Notes under the pieces: generated by a model
What the model saw: only the letters and a program-made list of their open reading frames with translations
What the model was told of the DNA's origin: nothing
The model's database searches: none
In this document: positions 38,825 through 49,918 of the stretch, piece after piece
Position numbering within the stretch: position 1 is the first letter of the stretch
Layout of the letters: every line of letters starts with the position of its first letter
Program-made: the position numbers and the translations under genes
Origin: Gordius sp. MW1
Lineage: Eukaryota > Nematomorpha > Gordioida > Gordea > Gordiidae
Assembly (NCBI GenBank): GCA_964036665.1
Contig: OZ038533.1
Location: 18,162,575 to 18,226,574, forward strand
Direction: 5' to 3'
Length of the DNA stretch: 64,000 nucleotides

Positions 38825-41002
38825 CAGGGGTCGGCAACCTGTTTGTCCTTAAGGGCGCAATACTAATTTGAAAATCACCGAGGGCGCATATTTTACAGAT
38901 AATCAACAGGTATAAATAGGCATTAAAAAACAGATTTTTTATCACTTTATTTTGTTGGTGTCATATATAATGAATGATACGTATAATTCAGTGTGAAACT
39001 TGGGTGTCCATATTTTCAGCTAATTTCTTATAATTGGGGATATATTTAGAGTTCCCGGTCCTTAAACAATTATCTAAATGTGAGTCAGTAAGCTTTGTTC
39101 GGTATTTTGATTTCAAATAATTCATATTTGAGAACAAAGACTCGCAATTGTATGTTGTAGCACAATATGAATAAATTTTTAGCTCACATTTCCTTAAAAT
39201 AGGATAATGTTCATCGACTAAGTTCTAAAACGTTTTATCATTACTAAGCGCTTTTATAATAATATCACTTTGCAAGTTTATTATTTCTAATTTTAAGTCT
39301 TCGATATTATGAAGCTCAAAATACACTGAAACTATTTCAAGGACATCATCTTCAGTAACATTGAATGGATTTATGAAAGATCTTAGAACGGGTTCTAATG
39401 CTGCAAAATCTTCTATGAAGAAAACTCTTCTATTAGCTTATCTATAATTTTTAAATATGATGTAGCAGTAAAATTTTCATTATTCAAATTTAAACTATCA
39501 ACAGTATATTTTATATTTGGGAAATGTGATAATGATTTTTCAATAGATGGGATTTCAACAACACTAACTTGCATTTGAATGCATTTACTGCATTAATCAT
39601 GTCAGCGATATGCTGATTTTTCCCTTGTATTTTAAATTTAATACATTCAACTTTGCCGTTATATCTGTCAGAAATCCGAGGGCGATTAGCCAATCCTTAT
39701 TTCTAATTGCTCGTAAAATGCCATTTGATGCAATAAATTCCTTTATTTGTGGCAAAAGCATGATAAACCGCTCAAGTATTTTACCTCTGTTCAGCCACCT
39801 CACTTCAATATGTAAAAGAAGATCTGTGAATTGAACGTCCTCATCTTCTACAAGTAATTTAAACAATCTGTGTTGCATAGCTCCCGATCTTATGGAATTA
39901 ATAATTTTTGTTACTATCGTAAATACGTGTTGAAAACCGATTGTTTTTGCGCATAACATTTCCTGATGTATGAGGCAATGATAAGAAATAAATTTCGCGA
40001 ATAAGGTCCCTTTTTCTTACAGTCATCGCTGGTGCCCCGTCTGTTGTAATTGACGATAACTTTTGTACAGGTAATTTTACATCTGTTATTTACTTTTTAA
40101 AAGTAGAAAAGATATCTTCTCCTCTGGTGCTTCCCTTTAATGGCAGAATTTTAAGGAATTCTTCTTTTGTCGTAAAATCAGAAAATACCTTCACGCAAAT
40201 TGCTAATTGTGATATTTTTGTCACGTCTGTCGATTCATCTATCTGTAGCGAAAATAAAATACATTTTTCCATATCATTTGCTAATTCTGCCTCCAAATTC
40301 TCCGCAATTACTTCAATTCTTCTAGTAACAGTTTGCTGATAACTGCAACGTGTTTATAGCTTAAACTATTTCCTTTTTATTTTTAAATTCTTCAAAAAGT
40401 GAATCAGCAGCTTCTAACATGGCTTCTTTCACTAATTATCCATCTGTAAATGGTTTTTTATTCTTAGCTAGCAAATGCGATATTTTATATGACGCGATCG
40501 TTGCTGCTTTATGTGTTGCAGTGGTTTAGTAAAAATACTTTGCTGGTTAGTTCTTGAAGATTTCAAAGAAATAATTTTTTTTCTTCTAATTTCAGAGTTC
40601 ATTGGATGTCACTATCAAAATTTGTATGAACGGTCTTAAAATGTCGTTCAATATTACTTTTCTTGGGAAGCAACACTATTATTACACAGCAAACAAATAC
40701 ACTTCCCTTTGTAATCAACGAAACAATATAGATGTTCCCATTCATCGGTATAATAATATGTTCTTTTTCTTTTACATTTATCCATGAAGGGTTTTGAAAG
40801 AAAAGAATTATTTCGGATTACTTGGTAGTTTTAAATGCACGGTCTACGCGTGGTCTATTCGAAATACGATCACATACTAACAAAAAATACGTGCGTGTTA
40901 TTAGATACGGTTATCATACATTTACATTAGTCCAGCGAGGGCGCATTAAAAATCGATCGGGTGGCGCCATGGCGCCCGCGGGCGCCGCGTTGCCTACCCC
41001 TG
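38825..41002 (-). mobile_element. hAT element with ZBED/Charlie-like transposase, decayed
   Basis: Ends CAGGGGTCGGCAAC and GTTGCCTACCCCTG are inverted with one mismatch; target duplication TTCTAGGC / CTCTAGGC (38817-38824, 41003-41010) matches at 7 of 8. Minus-strand transposase pieces: 40296-40090 with FSLQIDESTDVTKISQLAI and TTKEEFLKILPLKG, and 39959-39511 with LLLHIEVRWLNRGKILERF, then NKDWLIALGFLTDITAKLN, the standard order around the hAT core. Stops between pieces and no C-terminal dimer segment make it inactive. Confidence 0.9.
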
Positions 41003-41129
41003 CTCTAGGCTATATGTAAGAATGGCTGTTGCGAAATTTTTGTCGTCATAAATAGAAAATATTAATTTGTTTAAAAGGTTGCAAAAAAGTTATTAAAAAG
41101 AGATTAGACACTAGGGCCTTTCCTGCCTA

Positions 41130-41292
41130 TTAATATCTAATTCTAGTTTTGTTTGGTCGACCTTTGGTTTAACTAAAATTAACGGTCGACTCTGGCCTGT
41201 TTTTTAAATTTTGACTAACCCTATTGGTCGACTAAGAAAAATACCAAAGGTCAATCAGACAAAACCCAGACTTTTTACAGCACTAGTTCTAA
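41130..41292. mobile_element. Remnant MITE (TTTTTACAGCACTA end)
   Basis: Right end GACTTTTTACAGCACTAGTT resembles the TTTTTACAACATTA end of the 55-bp MITE at 5787, and the interior word TTGGTCGACCTTTGGTTTA matches the copy at 54530. The left end is eroded. It was present before the duplication. Confidence 0.55.
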
Positions 41293-42029
41293 TCATCACT
41301 TCCGTATAATTTGTTTCTTTGGCAACTAATTACGTTCATGCCTGGATTCTTCCATATGTAGGGGGGAAGCCTGGAGAACCCTTTCCTTAATTGTCTAAAA
41401 AAATTTATCGTTTTTAAAATAAATTAGTTGATATACGCGTAAAATTTCTAATATTAATAATTAAATTTCATGAATTCTTAAGTTTATAACTATTATATTG
41501 CCCCTGTTTCAGGGAACCCTTTTTATTCTTTTATTCTTGAGTCAGTAATTACGGCCGTATGCTTATCCCAATCACTATTAAAACAAAGCTTTGTTTCTAA
41601 ACCATTGACACCGTTTAGTTCTAATACATCTTTAAATACATGGACCAACAAACATATTGATGTTATGAAAATTTAAAACCTAACTTTTTATCATAATTGA
41701 TAGGTATCAATAACATTCCAAATACAAAAGGATACCAAAATTTGAAATATTCTTTCAACAGGTCGAGTAGGTTGTTAATCTATAAATATATCATCTCCAA
41801 TTAGTTATATATAATTAACTCATGTTCAAATAAAATTTGCAATCAATAAGTAAATACATTGCATTACATAAATTATTATGCATTTTAAGGGTAGATTTGG
41901 TGTGATTTTATTTAAATTGTGCAAGAAATAAAAATGAAAATTTGTTAATTGGTAATAATTAAGGAACGTTAGATAAAATATTCAAACATATTTGTTTCTT
42001 ATTATTATTATCAAGGATATTTTAAAGAG

Positions 42030-42215
42030 AACAAATTATTTTGCATAGTTTTTTATTCAAAGTGCAAAGTTTTTATTGCCATTTTCCAAGTTTTTTATTC
42101 AATTTGCCAAGTTTTGAATTAAATGTTAAGTTTTTTATTAAATGTTCAGATTTTTATTTATTTGCTCAGAGATTAATTATACTTGCCAAGTTTTTTTATG
42201 CAAAGTGGTTTTAAT
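42030..42215. repeat. Degenerate AAGTTTTTTATT tandem array
   Basis: About six imperfect copies of a unit near 28 bases with AAGTTTTTTATTCAA and TTGCCAAG. Absent from duplication copy 2. Confidence 0.6.
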
Positions 42216-42235
42216 TTTTAATTAAAACGAGATAG

Positions 42236-42313
42236 GTGCGGGTATCGAACCTGCGAGGTACGAGCTATTGAAGCTGCTAGTCAGACGTTCAATCCACTGA
42301 GCTATTACACCTC
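42236..42313 (-). repeat. tRNA-like sequence, probably a pseudo-tRNA
   Basis: The minus strand has a perfect A box (TAGCTCAGTGG) and B box (GGTTCGATACC) with a long insert between, and starts GAGGTGTAATAGCTCAG. The acceptor stem does not pair well to the 3' end and the anticodon arm is unclear, so it is more likely a tRNA-derived repeat head than a working tRNA. It sits between two simple-repeat arrays. Confidence 0.5.
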
Positions 42314-42669
42314 AAAATATTTTTGGTTATATCACTTATATATAGCAGCTATAACATTTTATTAGGTTTTTATATATATTATTTTAATAAATGATTATTA
42401 AAGGCATCATTTTGTTTGTTTTTAATATACTTTGATTTATGTACTTAATATAGACAATTTTTATTATACAAATAGAGTAATAACTTACAACGATTATAAA
42501 AGCTCTCTAAGGTTTCCACAGATAAAAATAATTTTTATAAATACGCGATTTAAATGAATAATTTATAACTATTATTAAAGCTCTCTAGCGTTTCCACAGC
42601 TGAATAACACTTCTGTGCAAAATGTAATATAGGCAAAATGTAATATAGGCAAGGGTTAGGGTTAGATTT

Positions 42670-42975
42670 AGTGATTTTAATAACAACTGAGCATATTTTG
42701 AAAAAAAAACGAAATATTTTTTTGAAAAAAAACTGAACATTTTTTTGAAAAAAACTGAATATTTTTTGAAAAAAAAACTTAACATTTTTTGAAAAAAAAA
42801 CTTAACATTTTTTGAAAAAAAACTGAATATTTTTTGAAAAATTACTGAACATTTGTTTACAAAAAAACTGAGCACTTTTTAATTAAAATCTGAGCATAAA
42901 AAAAACTGAACATTTTTAATTAAAAATCTGAGCAAGTTGAATTAAAAACTGAGCACAAACAACTGAGCATTATGG
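42670..42975. repeat. Tandem array of about 20-base units
   Basis: Repeats of CTGAACATTTTTTTGAAAAA and variants (CTTAACATTTTTTGAAAAAA, CTGAGCA...) fill the stretch. The minus-strand 96-codon frame across it is a low-complexity translation, mostly Phe, Lys and Ser, and I do not call it a gene. Confidence 0.8.
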
Positions 42976-43267
42976 AATTTTTCACTATGCATTTAAATAA
43001 CACCCTATTTTAAAGTTCAAAATAATATTTTTCAGTCTTGCACACCTAATTTGGCAAGCGAACAAACTGTTATTTTACCTTTAAACCTAACAATAATTTT
43101 AATATTTTTGAACTCCGAAAGCTCATATATTTATTTTAATTAACTTTTGAAAATAAAATAACTCACATTGGCCAAAAGTCAAAGGAAATGTACTTTAAGA
43201 CGAAAGGCGATGAACTTTTAAATATTTGGGAAATCTTATAAACATATTATTCGTGATCTGGTCACAC

Positions 43268-43275
43268 TATAAAAG
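43268..43275 (+). promoter_or_regulatory. TATA box of micro-exon gene 1
   Basis: TATAAAAG lies 91 bases before the ATG, in a block otherwise conserved with copy 2. In copy 2 the aligned site reads AGAATAGC, so the TATA match is lost there. Confidence 0.5.
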
Positions 43276-43358
43276 ACATATGATCTAATCCATTCCATTC
43301 TAACATTTATTACAGTTATAGTATATTGCTTAAATATTAAAAAAAAATTATATTAAAA

Positions 43359-44316
43359 ATGAGCCTTTTCATCTTCATTGGAAGCACCTTGATCCTCTCA
43401 CCTGTCTTATCAGGTATAGTTTAAGTTTATAATGTATACGTATATAAATTTAAAAACCTTTTAGCTCCCTCTACTGGTAACATTTCATACAAAGAGGGTG
43501 GCGGCTGCCCCCCTCTAAATCTAAAAATTTGTTGAAATATATTAAAATTATGGCTAAAATTTTTGCCTCTTTCTAAATCAGTATTGCCCCCCTCTAACTC
43601 CAATGCTGGCTACGCCCATAAACAAACATCTCCCATAGTGTTTTTAAATGTTTTTTTTTAAATTTTGATAGATCGTATAGCTGCAGCAGTTAACCAAGCT
43701 GGTAAGCTTATTTTCTAGACAATTTAATATTATTAAACTTTGTGACTTAAAAAATGCATCTAATGTTGTGACTAGTAGAAAATAATTATTTAGCTTTTAT
43801 AATACTAGGATGAGCAAATATATAATTTATCTTTTTGACCTCTAAAGGTGTATTAATTATTTTAAGATAACTTTTGATCATATATGACATTTTTGTACTT
43901 TAATAAACAGTTGCATCTAAAGGTAGTGATTTTAATTTTTAAATAATAATGAAAACATTTAAATTTAATTTTTGAACATCTATAGTAGAAGTTAAACACG
44001 ATGAACCAGCCAAGAAAACACATCCTTTTGGTATTGTATTGAAAAGAATATTAACTTTGATTAAAATATTAAATTTGTAGTCTATTCAATTACGGGTAAT
44101 TTATATATTATGTTTTAAAAAATCCCCCAAAACAAATAGATAGCTTAATATGTCTATTTCTATATATATTTAAGCATCTGCTGCAACCACTTTAGGAAGT
44201 AAATCACCTTATTTAATTACCATAAGAAAATCATAAAGCAAAAATCAAATTTTATTATAGAACTTCAAATTGATCATGACAAAGCCACAACATCTTGGGG
44301 TGATTTTTTTGTGTAA
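43359..44316 (+). CDS. Micro-exon gene 1: small secreted protein
   Basis: Exons: 43359-43413, 43465-43476, 43672-43701, 43911-43922, 43986-44030, 44175-44198, 44261-44316. Internal sizes are 12, 30, 12, 45 and 24 nt, all multiples of three, all phase 1 to phase 1, with GT and AG at every intron. The joined frame gives 77 residues: a signal peptide MSLFIFIGSTLILSPVLS coded almost exactly by exon 1, then APST, DRIAAAVNQA, VASK, VEVKHDEPAKKTHPF, ASAATTLG and a tail KLQIDHDKATTSWGDFFV. There are no cysteines, so it lacks the CYC motif of aphid bicycle proteins. I know of no homolog by sequence; the architecture is that of schistosome micro-exon genes and of bicycle-type effectors, all secreted and rapidly evolving. 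AATAAA follows at 44583. Function is not inferred. The same exon plan is preserved in the copy at 55770. Confidence 0.78.
43490..43622. mobile_element. MITE in intron 2 of micro-exon gene 1
   Basis: GGCGGCTGCCCCCCTCTAAA at the left and CTGGCTACGCCCATAAAC at the right; same family as 35590. The aligned intron of copy 2 lacks it, so it inserted after the duplication. The left terminal repeat is eroded. Confidence 0.75.
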
Positions 44317-44582
44317 TCGTGTGCCAGTTAAAATATATAAGTATTAATTTAATTATAATTTACTAATCCCACATTTGAGACGAAGTTCTCATAATATTAT
44401 AATTACCTTTTCCCTCAACTTTCAATATTGTTGACACTTTATATTATATAAATTAAGTCATTTTATAGCTAATTCATTAATTAATAATCTCTTACAATTT
44501 CATACACTTTCATACACACGCCTTTATTATATAAACCATTTCATAATATGCTTATATACATTGTTCTCGCTCATAACTGATC

Positions 44583-44588
44583 AATAAA
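44583..44588 (+). terminator. Polyadenylation signal, micro-exon gene 1
   Basis: AATAAA in TGATCAATAAATCAATT, followed by a T-rich stretch GTTCAGTTTTATTATTCCCT. The same sequence is kept in copy 2 (57974-57979), which supports a real 3' end. Confidence 0.6.
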
Positions 44589-44676
44589 TCAATTAAAAAC
44601 GTTCAGTTTTATTATTCCCTGAATAGTTTAAAGATTTAAAAACAATTTTTGATAGGTAAAATATGTGTATGCGCAT

Positions 44677-45741
44677 TAGAGGTGTGCACGGATCAATCCG
44701 ATCCGACATCCGATCCGTCCGAACTCGGATTCGGACGGATCGGATCAACATTTTAATTTTGGAAGTCGGATCGGATCGGATCGGATCAACATTTTATTTT
44801 AGTCGGATCGGATAGGATTTTCAAATTTAAAATAAACAATAATAATTAAATTAATAATTTTTAGTATACCTTTTTATAATTATTTTTGCATTCTTTTTTT
44901 ACTTTAACATTTTTGATGCCCAATACCACCTCCTCACCCCTTACTTACCCTAATATATTTATCAGTACTTCCCTAGCGTTTTTCCCTAGCTAGACGTAGT
45001 TGACACGCATCTCTTTCTATTTCATTTCAACTCAACTCCGAAAATCATCAATCACTCTCCCCTTTCCTTAAAGCACACGCGTAGCTCCTTTCCCTCTTGA
45101 TTTCGGGTAATCATGAATGATGTAAGGGGTATTGTCTGGTGTGAGTCACGCCGACTTGAGAGGAAAAAATAATAGGGGGGGGGGGTGTTGGAAATCGGAT
45201 AAAGCCCCCGATGAAATCACAATTTACCTTTCGTTAAAAAATTAAGATTGCAAATATGATTCAAAAAAAGATTTGCTGAAATGGTGGGGTTCATATGAAA
45301 CAGTCCTGCCAAGGCTTTATAAGCTGGCAAATAAAGTTTTAGCTATACCTGCTACCTCTACCACTTCGGAAAAAAATTTCTCGGTGGCTGGAAGAACATT
45401 AGAAGAAAGAAGAACGCGAATTAAACCAGAAAATTTAGATTCTTTATTATTTTTTTATGATAATATAGAATTAGTCAAATAAAATTTTATATTTATTTCA
45501 GGTCTATTAAAATTGCTATACCTTATTTTTATGTATTTTGAATTTAATCATCAATAAAAAGTTCTGTTCGTAAAATTTTAATTTGAAAATTTCGGATCGG
45601 ATCGGATCGTATTTAGATTTTAAAAAACTCGGATCGGATCGGATTTAGATTTTAAAAAACTCGGATCGGATCGGATGGATATAAAATTTTTCAAAAACCC
45701 CTCGGATCGGATCAAAAAAATTTAATCCGTGTATACCTCTA
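44677..45741 (+). mobile_element. hAT element, 1065 bp, with GGATC-rich ends
   Basis: Ends TAGAGGTGTGCACGGAT and ATCCGTGTATACCTCTA are inverted (two mismatches), flanked by exact ATGCGCAT at 44669-44676 and 45742-45749. Subterminal arrays of CGGATCGGATCGGATC lie at both ends. The frame 45273-45482 encodes the hAT C-terminal dimer signature (VLAIPATSTTSEKNFSVAGR, LEERRTRIKPENLDSLLFFY). The rest of the transposase is missing, so this is an internally deleted copy. Absent from duplication copy 2. Confidence 0.92.
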
Positions 45742-46299
45742 ATGCGCATACATAATAATTATTCCCTTTAAAGTCAACAAAAAGCTTGGAAAAAATTGGG
45801 ATTGAAAGCATAAACTAAGTTAATCATATGTGTTTAATAAACTTATGTCATATTTAACTCTAGGTTCATTTATACTTTTTATACAATAATTTGATTAATT
45901 TAACATATAGGATGGTCATCAAATATACCGTGCGTTTAAAAGAGACCGCTGGTCCGCACCCTTTCTTAGATTACTATGCCAGCTCGAGTCTTCTTATTTT
46001 TTAATAAACTAGTGATTAACACGATCGTTCTCATTTCAAAAACTTTTAAGCCCTTCCGAGCCCCTTCGTATTTTTATGGTCTAAGGCAGTCAGTACCCGC
46101 TAGAAGAACAATTGAGTCTAGTAGTTAATTAGAAATAAAACAGTGTTTATTGCAATTTTAACATGTTGCATGAACATTAAAAATATTGTTGGAAAATATC
46201 ATCCAGAATTTCAATGCCAGCTCGCGACTTTTTTTTTTTTTTATATACTATTGGCTAACACTATCGTTCTCATTTCAAAAACACCTAAGCCCGTCCAAG

Positions 46300-46440
46300 T
46301 AGAGCCCTGCACGGGTGACCCGAAACCCGACCCGAACTTAACCCGACCCGAGGTCGGGTCGGGTTCGGGGTAAAAATTTTAAAAACTTTTGGGTCGGGTT
46401 CGGGTTGAAAAATTTTAATCGGGTCCGGGTCGGGTTGAAC
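46300..46440 (+). mobile_element. hAT terminal fragment with CCCGACCCGA repeats
   Basis: TAGAGCCCTGCACGGGT is a hAT-like terminus, followed by ACCCGACCCG and GGGTCGGGTT subterminal repeats. No matching right end was found. It is at the right border of duplication copy 1. Confidence 0.6.
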
Positions 46441-47100
46441 GTTAAATTTTATATTGAATAATAGACATATCTTTTGAATTAATGCTATTTAATATAATAT
46501 TTTATAATTAATATCGAAATGTATGATTAATTTATCTCATACATACATTTAAATTAATTTCTTTTAAGTTGTATCTGAATTTTGGAATTGCGCATTTTTA
46601 AACTCAGAAAAGTAAAATATCTAATGAACATGTATTTGATATCACAAGACTTATGATTTTCTTAATTCCCATTTTTCTTTTTTAAATATTAATGTCTCAA
46701 CTTGTTTTATCGCCTAACTTATACACTAGAATAAAATTAATTTATCATATTTTACAAACATGATTTAAAAAAAAGAGTTTTTGAAGTAATAATCTCCTTT
46801 CATTTTCGCACAATACTGCCACAACCGTTATTGGCCTTTTATTGCCCTGATTTATTCTATTTAGTATAAAAATAATTAATCGAGAAAATAAAAATGGCAG
46901 ATTTAACCCACTGTGTAGAAAGTTACCAATTATAAATATAACAATTTTTATAAAAAGGGCAAATTAAAAAAACAATATTATAATTGTATTAAAACGCAGC
47001 TACGACATGTTATTTATAAATTTGTCTATATTAACTAGGATAGGAATAGCTAGTTGGGAACCTTGATTAAATCTGGTTACCAAAGAAATGCCTTTGAATA
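46440..47100. other. AT-rich stretch, no gene seen
   Basis: I found no frame, splice pattern or repeat that I can support in this stretch. Confidence 0.4.
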
Positions 47101-47109
47101 CATAATCAG

Positions 47110-47260
47110 AGAAGACTGCCCCTCGTCTCGTCTCGGTCTCAAAAACAAAATGTCAAGTCAAGCGCTTTTTATAAAAATCTTGATCTCGTATTTTCTCGGC
47201 TCAAAAATTCTCCATCTCGTTTCGACGATAATTCTCGACTTGTCCCGACTTTGAAAAAAC
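47110..47260. repeat. CTCGTCTCG repeat cluster
   Basis: CCTCGTCTCGTCTCGGTCTC and later TCTCGTATTTTCTCGG resemble the subterminal repeats of the hAT at 47989-49412; probably the end of a second, older copy. Confidence 0.5.
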
Positions 47261-47769
47261 AATACACCATATAAATTCTGTCTAATGGCAAAAAATTAAT
47301 TTAAAAAACTTCAAGACATAAATTAAATAGTTAGTGCAACAGGCCATTAATCACGCTTATTCATTCAATCTAACATCCGCAAAATGATAGGAAAGAATAT
47401 AGTTTAACTGATTAATTATAATACCTTTGTGTTAAAACCCATGCGTTTGCCAAATATAAATTAACATCCTGCACTTAATTAAATTATAACTTTAGGCAAG
47501 CTAATGCCTATAAAGAACACTATCTTAAGCTCAAGGTACTGATCGTTAGTTAAATAATTTTAGATAAGAGTTCTATGCCTTCAATATAACAATCTTCAAT
47601 TACAGTCTTGCGTATTGCATGTTATAAAGTCACAAAGGTGCTAATATATACTGGTGATAATATTATCATTATATATGCACATATTAGAACGGTCAAAAAC
47701 AGTTCGAAGAAAATCAGTATCTACTTTATACGCGAGAAACTACTAATGTTTGCTTGCTAGCGCATTTTA

Positions 47770-47988
47770 CAGAGAGAGAGGGGCTTATAGTGGTAATCCA
47801 ATCACAACATCATCCTCTTCAAAAAAGCTTCCTCCGACCCTAGTGTTTACCTTTCTCAGCTCTGTCTTTGGACCTGAATTTCTGACAGATGCAGACGTTT
47901 TACTATGGTAGCTTGTTCGGGCACATGTCTTGAACGATTTTCGGAAGACGTAATTCGCATGTATCTTGGGTTAACGGGATATGTCTTC
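47770..47988 (-). pseudogene. Coding-like GC-richer relic, distal part
   Basis: This piece, 49413-49496 and 52198-52860 become continuous when the hAT elements at 47989 and 49497 and one target duplication each are removed. On the minus strand the joined sequence has long open stretches (for example NPPPFVARLKGDLRRH across 49480-49413 into PLTQDTCELRLPKIVQD at 47980-47930), but at least one shift is needed and all three frames are fairly open here. No family recognised. Confidence 0.35.
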
Positions 47989-49412
47989 TAATGATGCGGA
48001 AAACCCGAGAAAAATCTCGGTCTCGTCTCGGATTTTGATGTCGAGACTAGACGATACGAAATTTTTTCGGCGAGATCTCGTCTTTTTATTGATCGTTAGA
48101 TTTTAGTAAATTATTGTGTCTTTTGATTTGCATGATTTACATTTAAGGTATAAGTGTAAATCAATATATAATGGAATATATTTGATATTAAAAAAATTCC
48201 GAAGTGTTGTAAAGATTATATATTTTTGCAAACAATTAAAAATTTGGCAATCTTTACTTTAGTATGGTTGACTTTTAGGGTATGTAAATAATTGTATAAT
48301 ATATTTATCACATATTTTAATCAATAGCATTATTAAAAATTACAAAAGTTTAGGCTTAGAATGAGTTCTGCTATAATAGTAAATATTACTAAATCATATT
48401 TGAATTTCGCAGTTACTCATCCTTCATGATGCGGTAATTATAAATTAAGACTTTATGTGAATACATAGTTTTTTCATATGCATTACTTTTCACGTTACAA
48501 GCTGGGTTGGCAGGTGCATTCAAATTTACGATAATTTCTATAATTGTGCAATATGAAATATATACAAGAACCTATATCGTATTCGATACATAACTATTTA
48601 ATGGCAAAGTTAATAAGGATTGGAAGGTTAATTATTTGGAATATAAATTTGATTATAATAATTTTTCACAAATTTAAATACGTGCACATTAATTTAAATC
48701 CTTATGTTCTTAATCCTATATAATGCTGATTTTATTGTTGTTTTTATAACTATTAATATGTACAACTAGTTGATCACTGGCACTTTGTGGTTCGTAACGC
48801 TATAGTGAACATGCAATAAACACCATGGGCTATTGATGATGGTAATATCAATGAACTTAAACGTTGCCTTAAATATGTTAAGGTCTACTTTGAAGCTTTA
48901 GCCAGGGTAAAAAACGGGTCTCAATTTTCTCAATTGGCAACTAAGTCAACTATAAGCGAACTTATAATTTTCTCAGTCTATTTAAAGTTGACAAACACAG
49001 TGAAATTGATACAAATGTTATAGTTTGCTAGAACAATAAAATTTAATTTTATATACTTCAAATTTATTTTTAGTTTGCACTTTCCTATAAATATTTTCTT
49101 TATGAATTAATTAATATCTTTATATTGTCAATGAGATGTCGTGTCCCGCTAAATCATTAAAAAGTTTGTGTATTAAAGTTTACTAAAAAAATATAAAAGT
49201 TTTTGGATTTTTTAACACTTACTTAATATTTTTAATAAAACAAGAGAGAGATTTTTTCCGTATATATTTTTTTTAAAAGTCGAGACGAGACGAGCTTGTC
49301 GAGACGAGACGAGATCGAAATTTTTCTAGACCAAGACGAGACGAGATTGAGATTACCGAGACGAGACGAGATTTTGTTTTCGAGATCGAGACGAGACGAG
49401 ATCGAAACACTA
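47989..49412. mobile_element. hAT element with GAGACGAGACGAG ends, 1424 bp
   Basis: Flanked by exact ATGTCTTC at 47981-47988 and 49413-49420. Ends start TAATGATGCGG and finish GATCGAAACACTA; both subterminal regions are full of CTCGTCTCG / GAGACGAGACGAG. No transposase seen, so non-autonomous. Confidence 0.85.
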
Positions 49413-49496
49413 ATGTCTTCTAAGATCCCCTTTCAAGCGAGCTACGAAGGGTGGGGGGTTGTTGTAACTTAACAGGACATCGATGGTAGAGTCCTG
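49413..49496 (-). pseudogene. Coding-like relic, middle part
   Basis: Short segment between two hAT elements; minus-strand frame includes LLSYNNPPPFVARLKGDL. See 52198-52860 and 47770-47988. Confidence 0.35.
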
Positions 49497-49918
49497 CAAA
49501 ATAAAATTTTTTCTGCCCGAGCCCGACGTCCCAGTTTTTATTTTGTCCACGCCCGGCCCAAGCCCCAACGACTTTTTTATTTTTGGCTTGATCCAATTTT
49601 TCAGATAGAAAATTTTCAAAAATTCAAGTGTTATTACTCGTAATTTACAACTAGAATAAGTTTAAAATAATTTTCATTTTCACTCGCTACAATTTATTTA
49701 GCTAATAATTGAAAACTGGAAATCTAACTTTATAAAATATTTTTTATCTAACAGTTCCAAAGGAAAAACTTTTTAAAATAATTGCTTACTTTATTCCTAA
49801 AGTGATAGCAACTATGAAAATATTTAAATACTAGAATAAGATTTGCATTAATATTAAAGGCAAGGGGAAAAAGCTCAAGCTTGGAAGCTATATTATGTAT
49901 GGTGTACGAAGATAATTA

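Larger units (their letters stand above)
41011..46215 (+). repeat. Segmental duplication, copy 1
   Basis: From GGCTATATG...ATGGCTGTTG to about TGTTGGAAAATATCATCCAGAA, the sequence aligns by eye in order with 54190-58485. Shared landmarks: CTACGCGTAAA-type word (41431 vs 54682), micro-exon gene (43359 vs 55770), polyadenylation region (44583 vs 57974) and CCTTCCGAGCCCCTTCG (46050 vs 58323). Copy 1 also carries its own insertions: a simple-repeat block at 42.0-43.0 kb, a MITE at 43.5 kb and a hAT at 44.68 kb. Confidence 0.85.

Noticed and set aside
42585-42875. 96-codon minus-strand frame, mostly Phe, Lys and Ser
   Set aside because: It is a translation of a tandem CTGAACATTTTTTTGAAAAA array.
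47840-47960. Homeodomain-like helix text (KRLHLSEIQVQRQS) on the minus strand
   Set aside because: It appears in one of three open frames, lacks the WFxNxR core and needs frameshifts.
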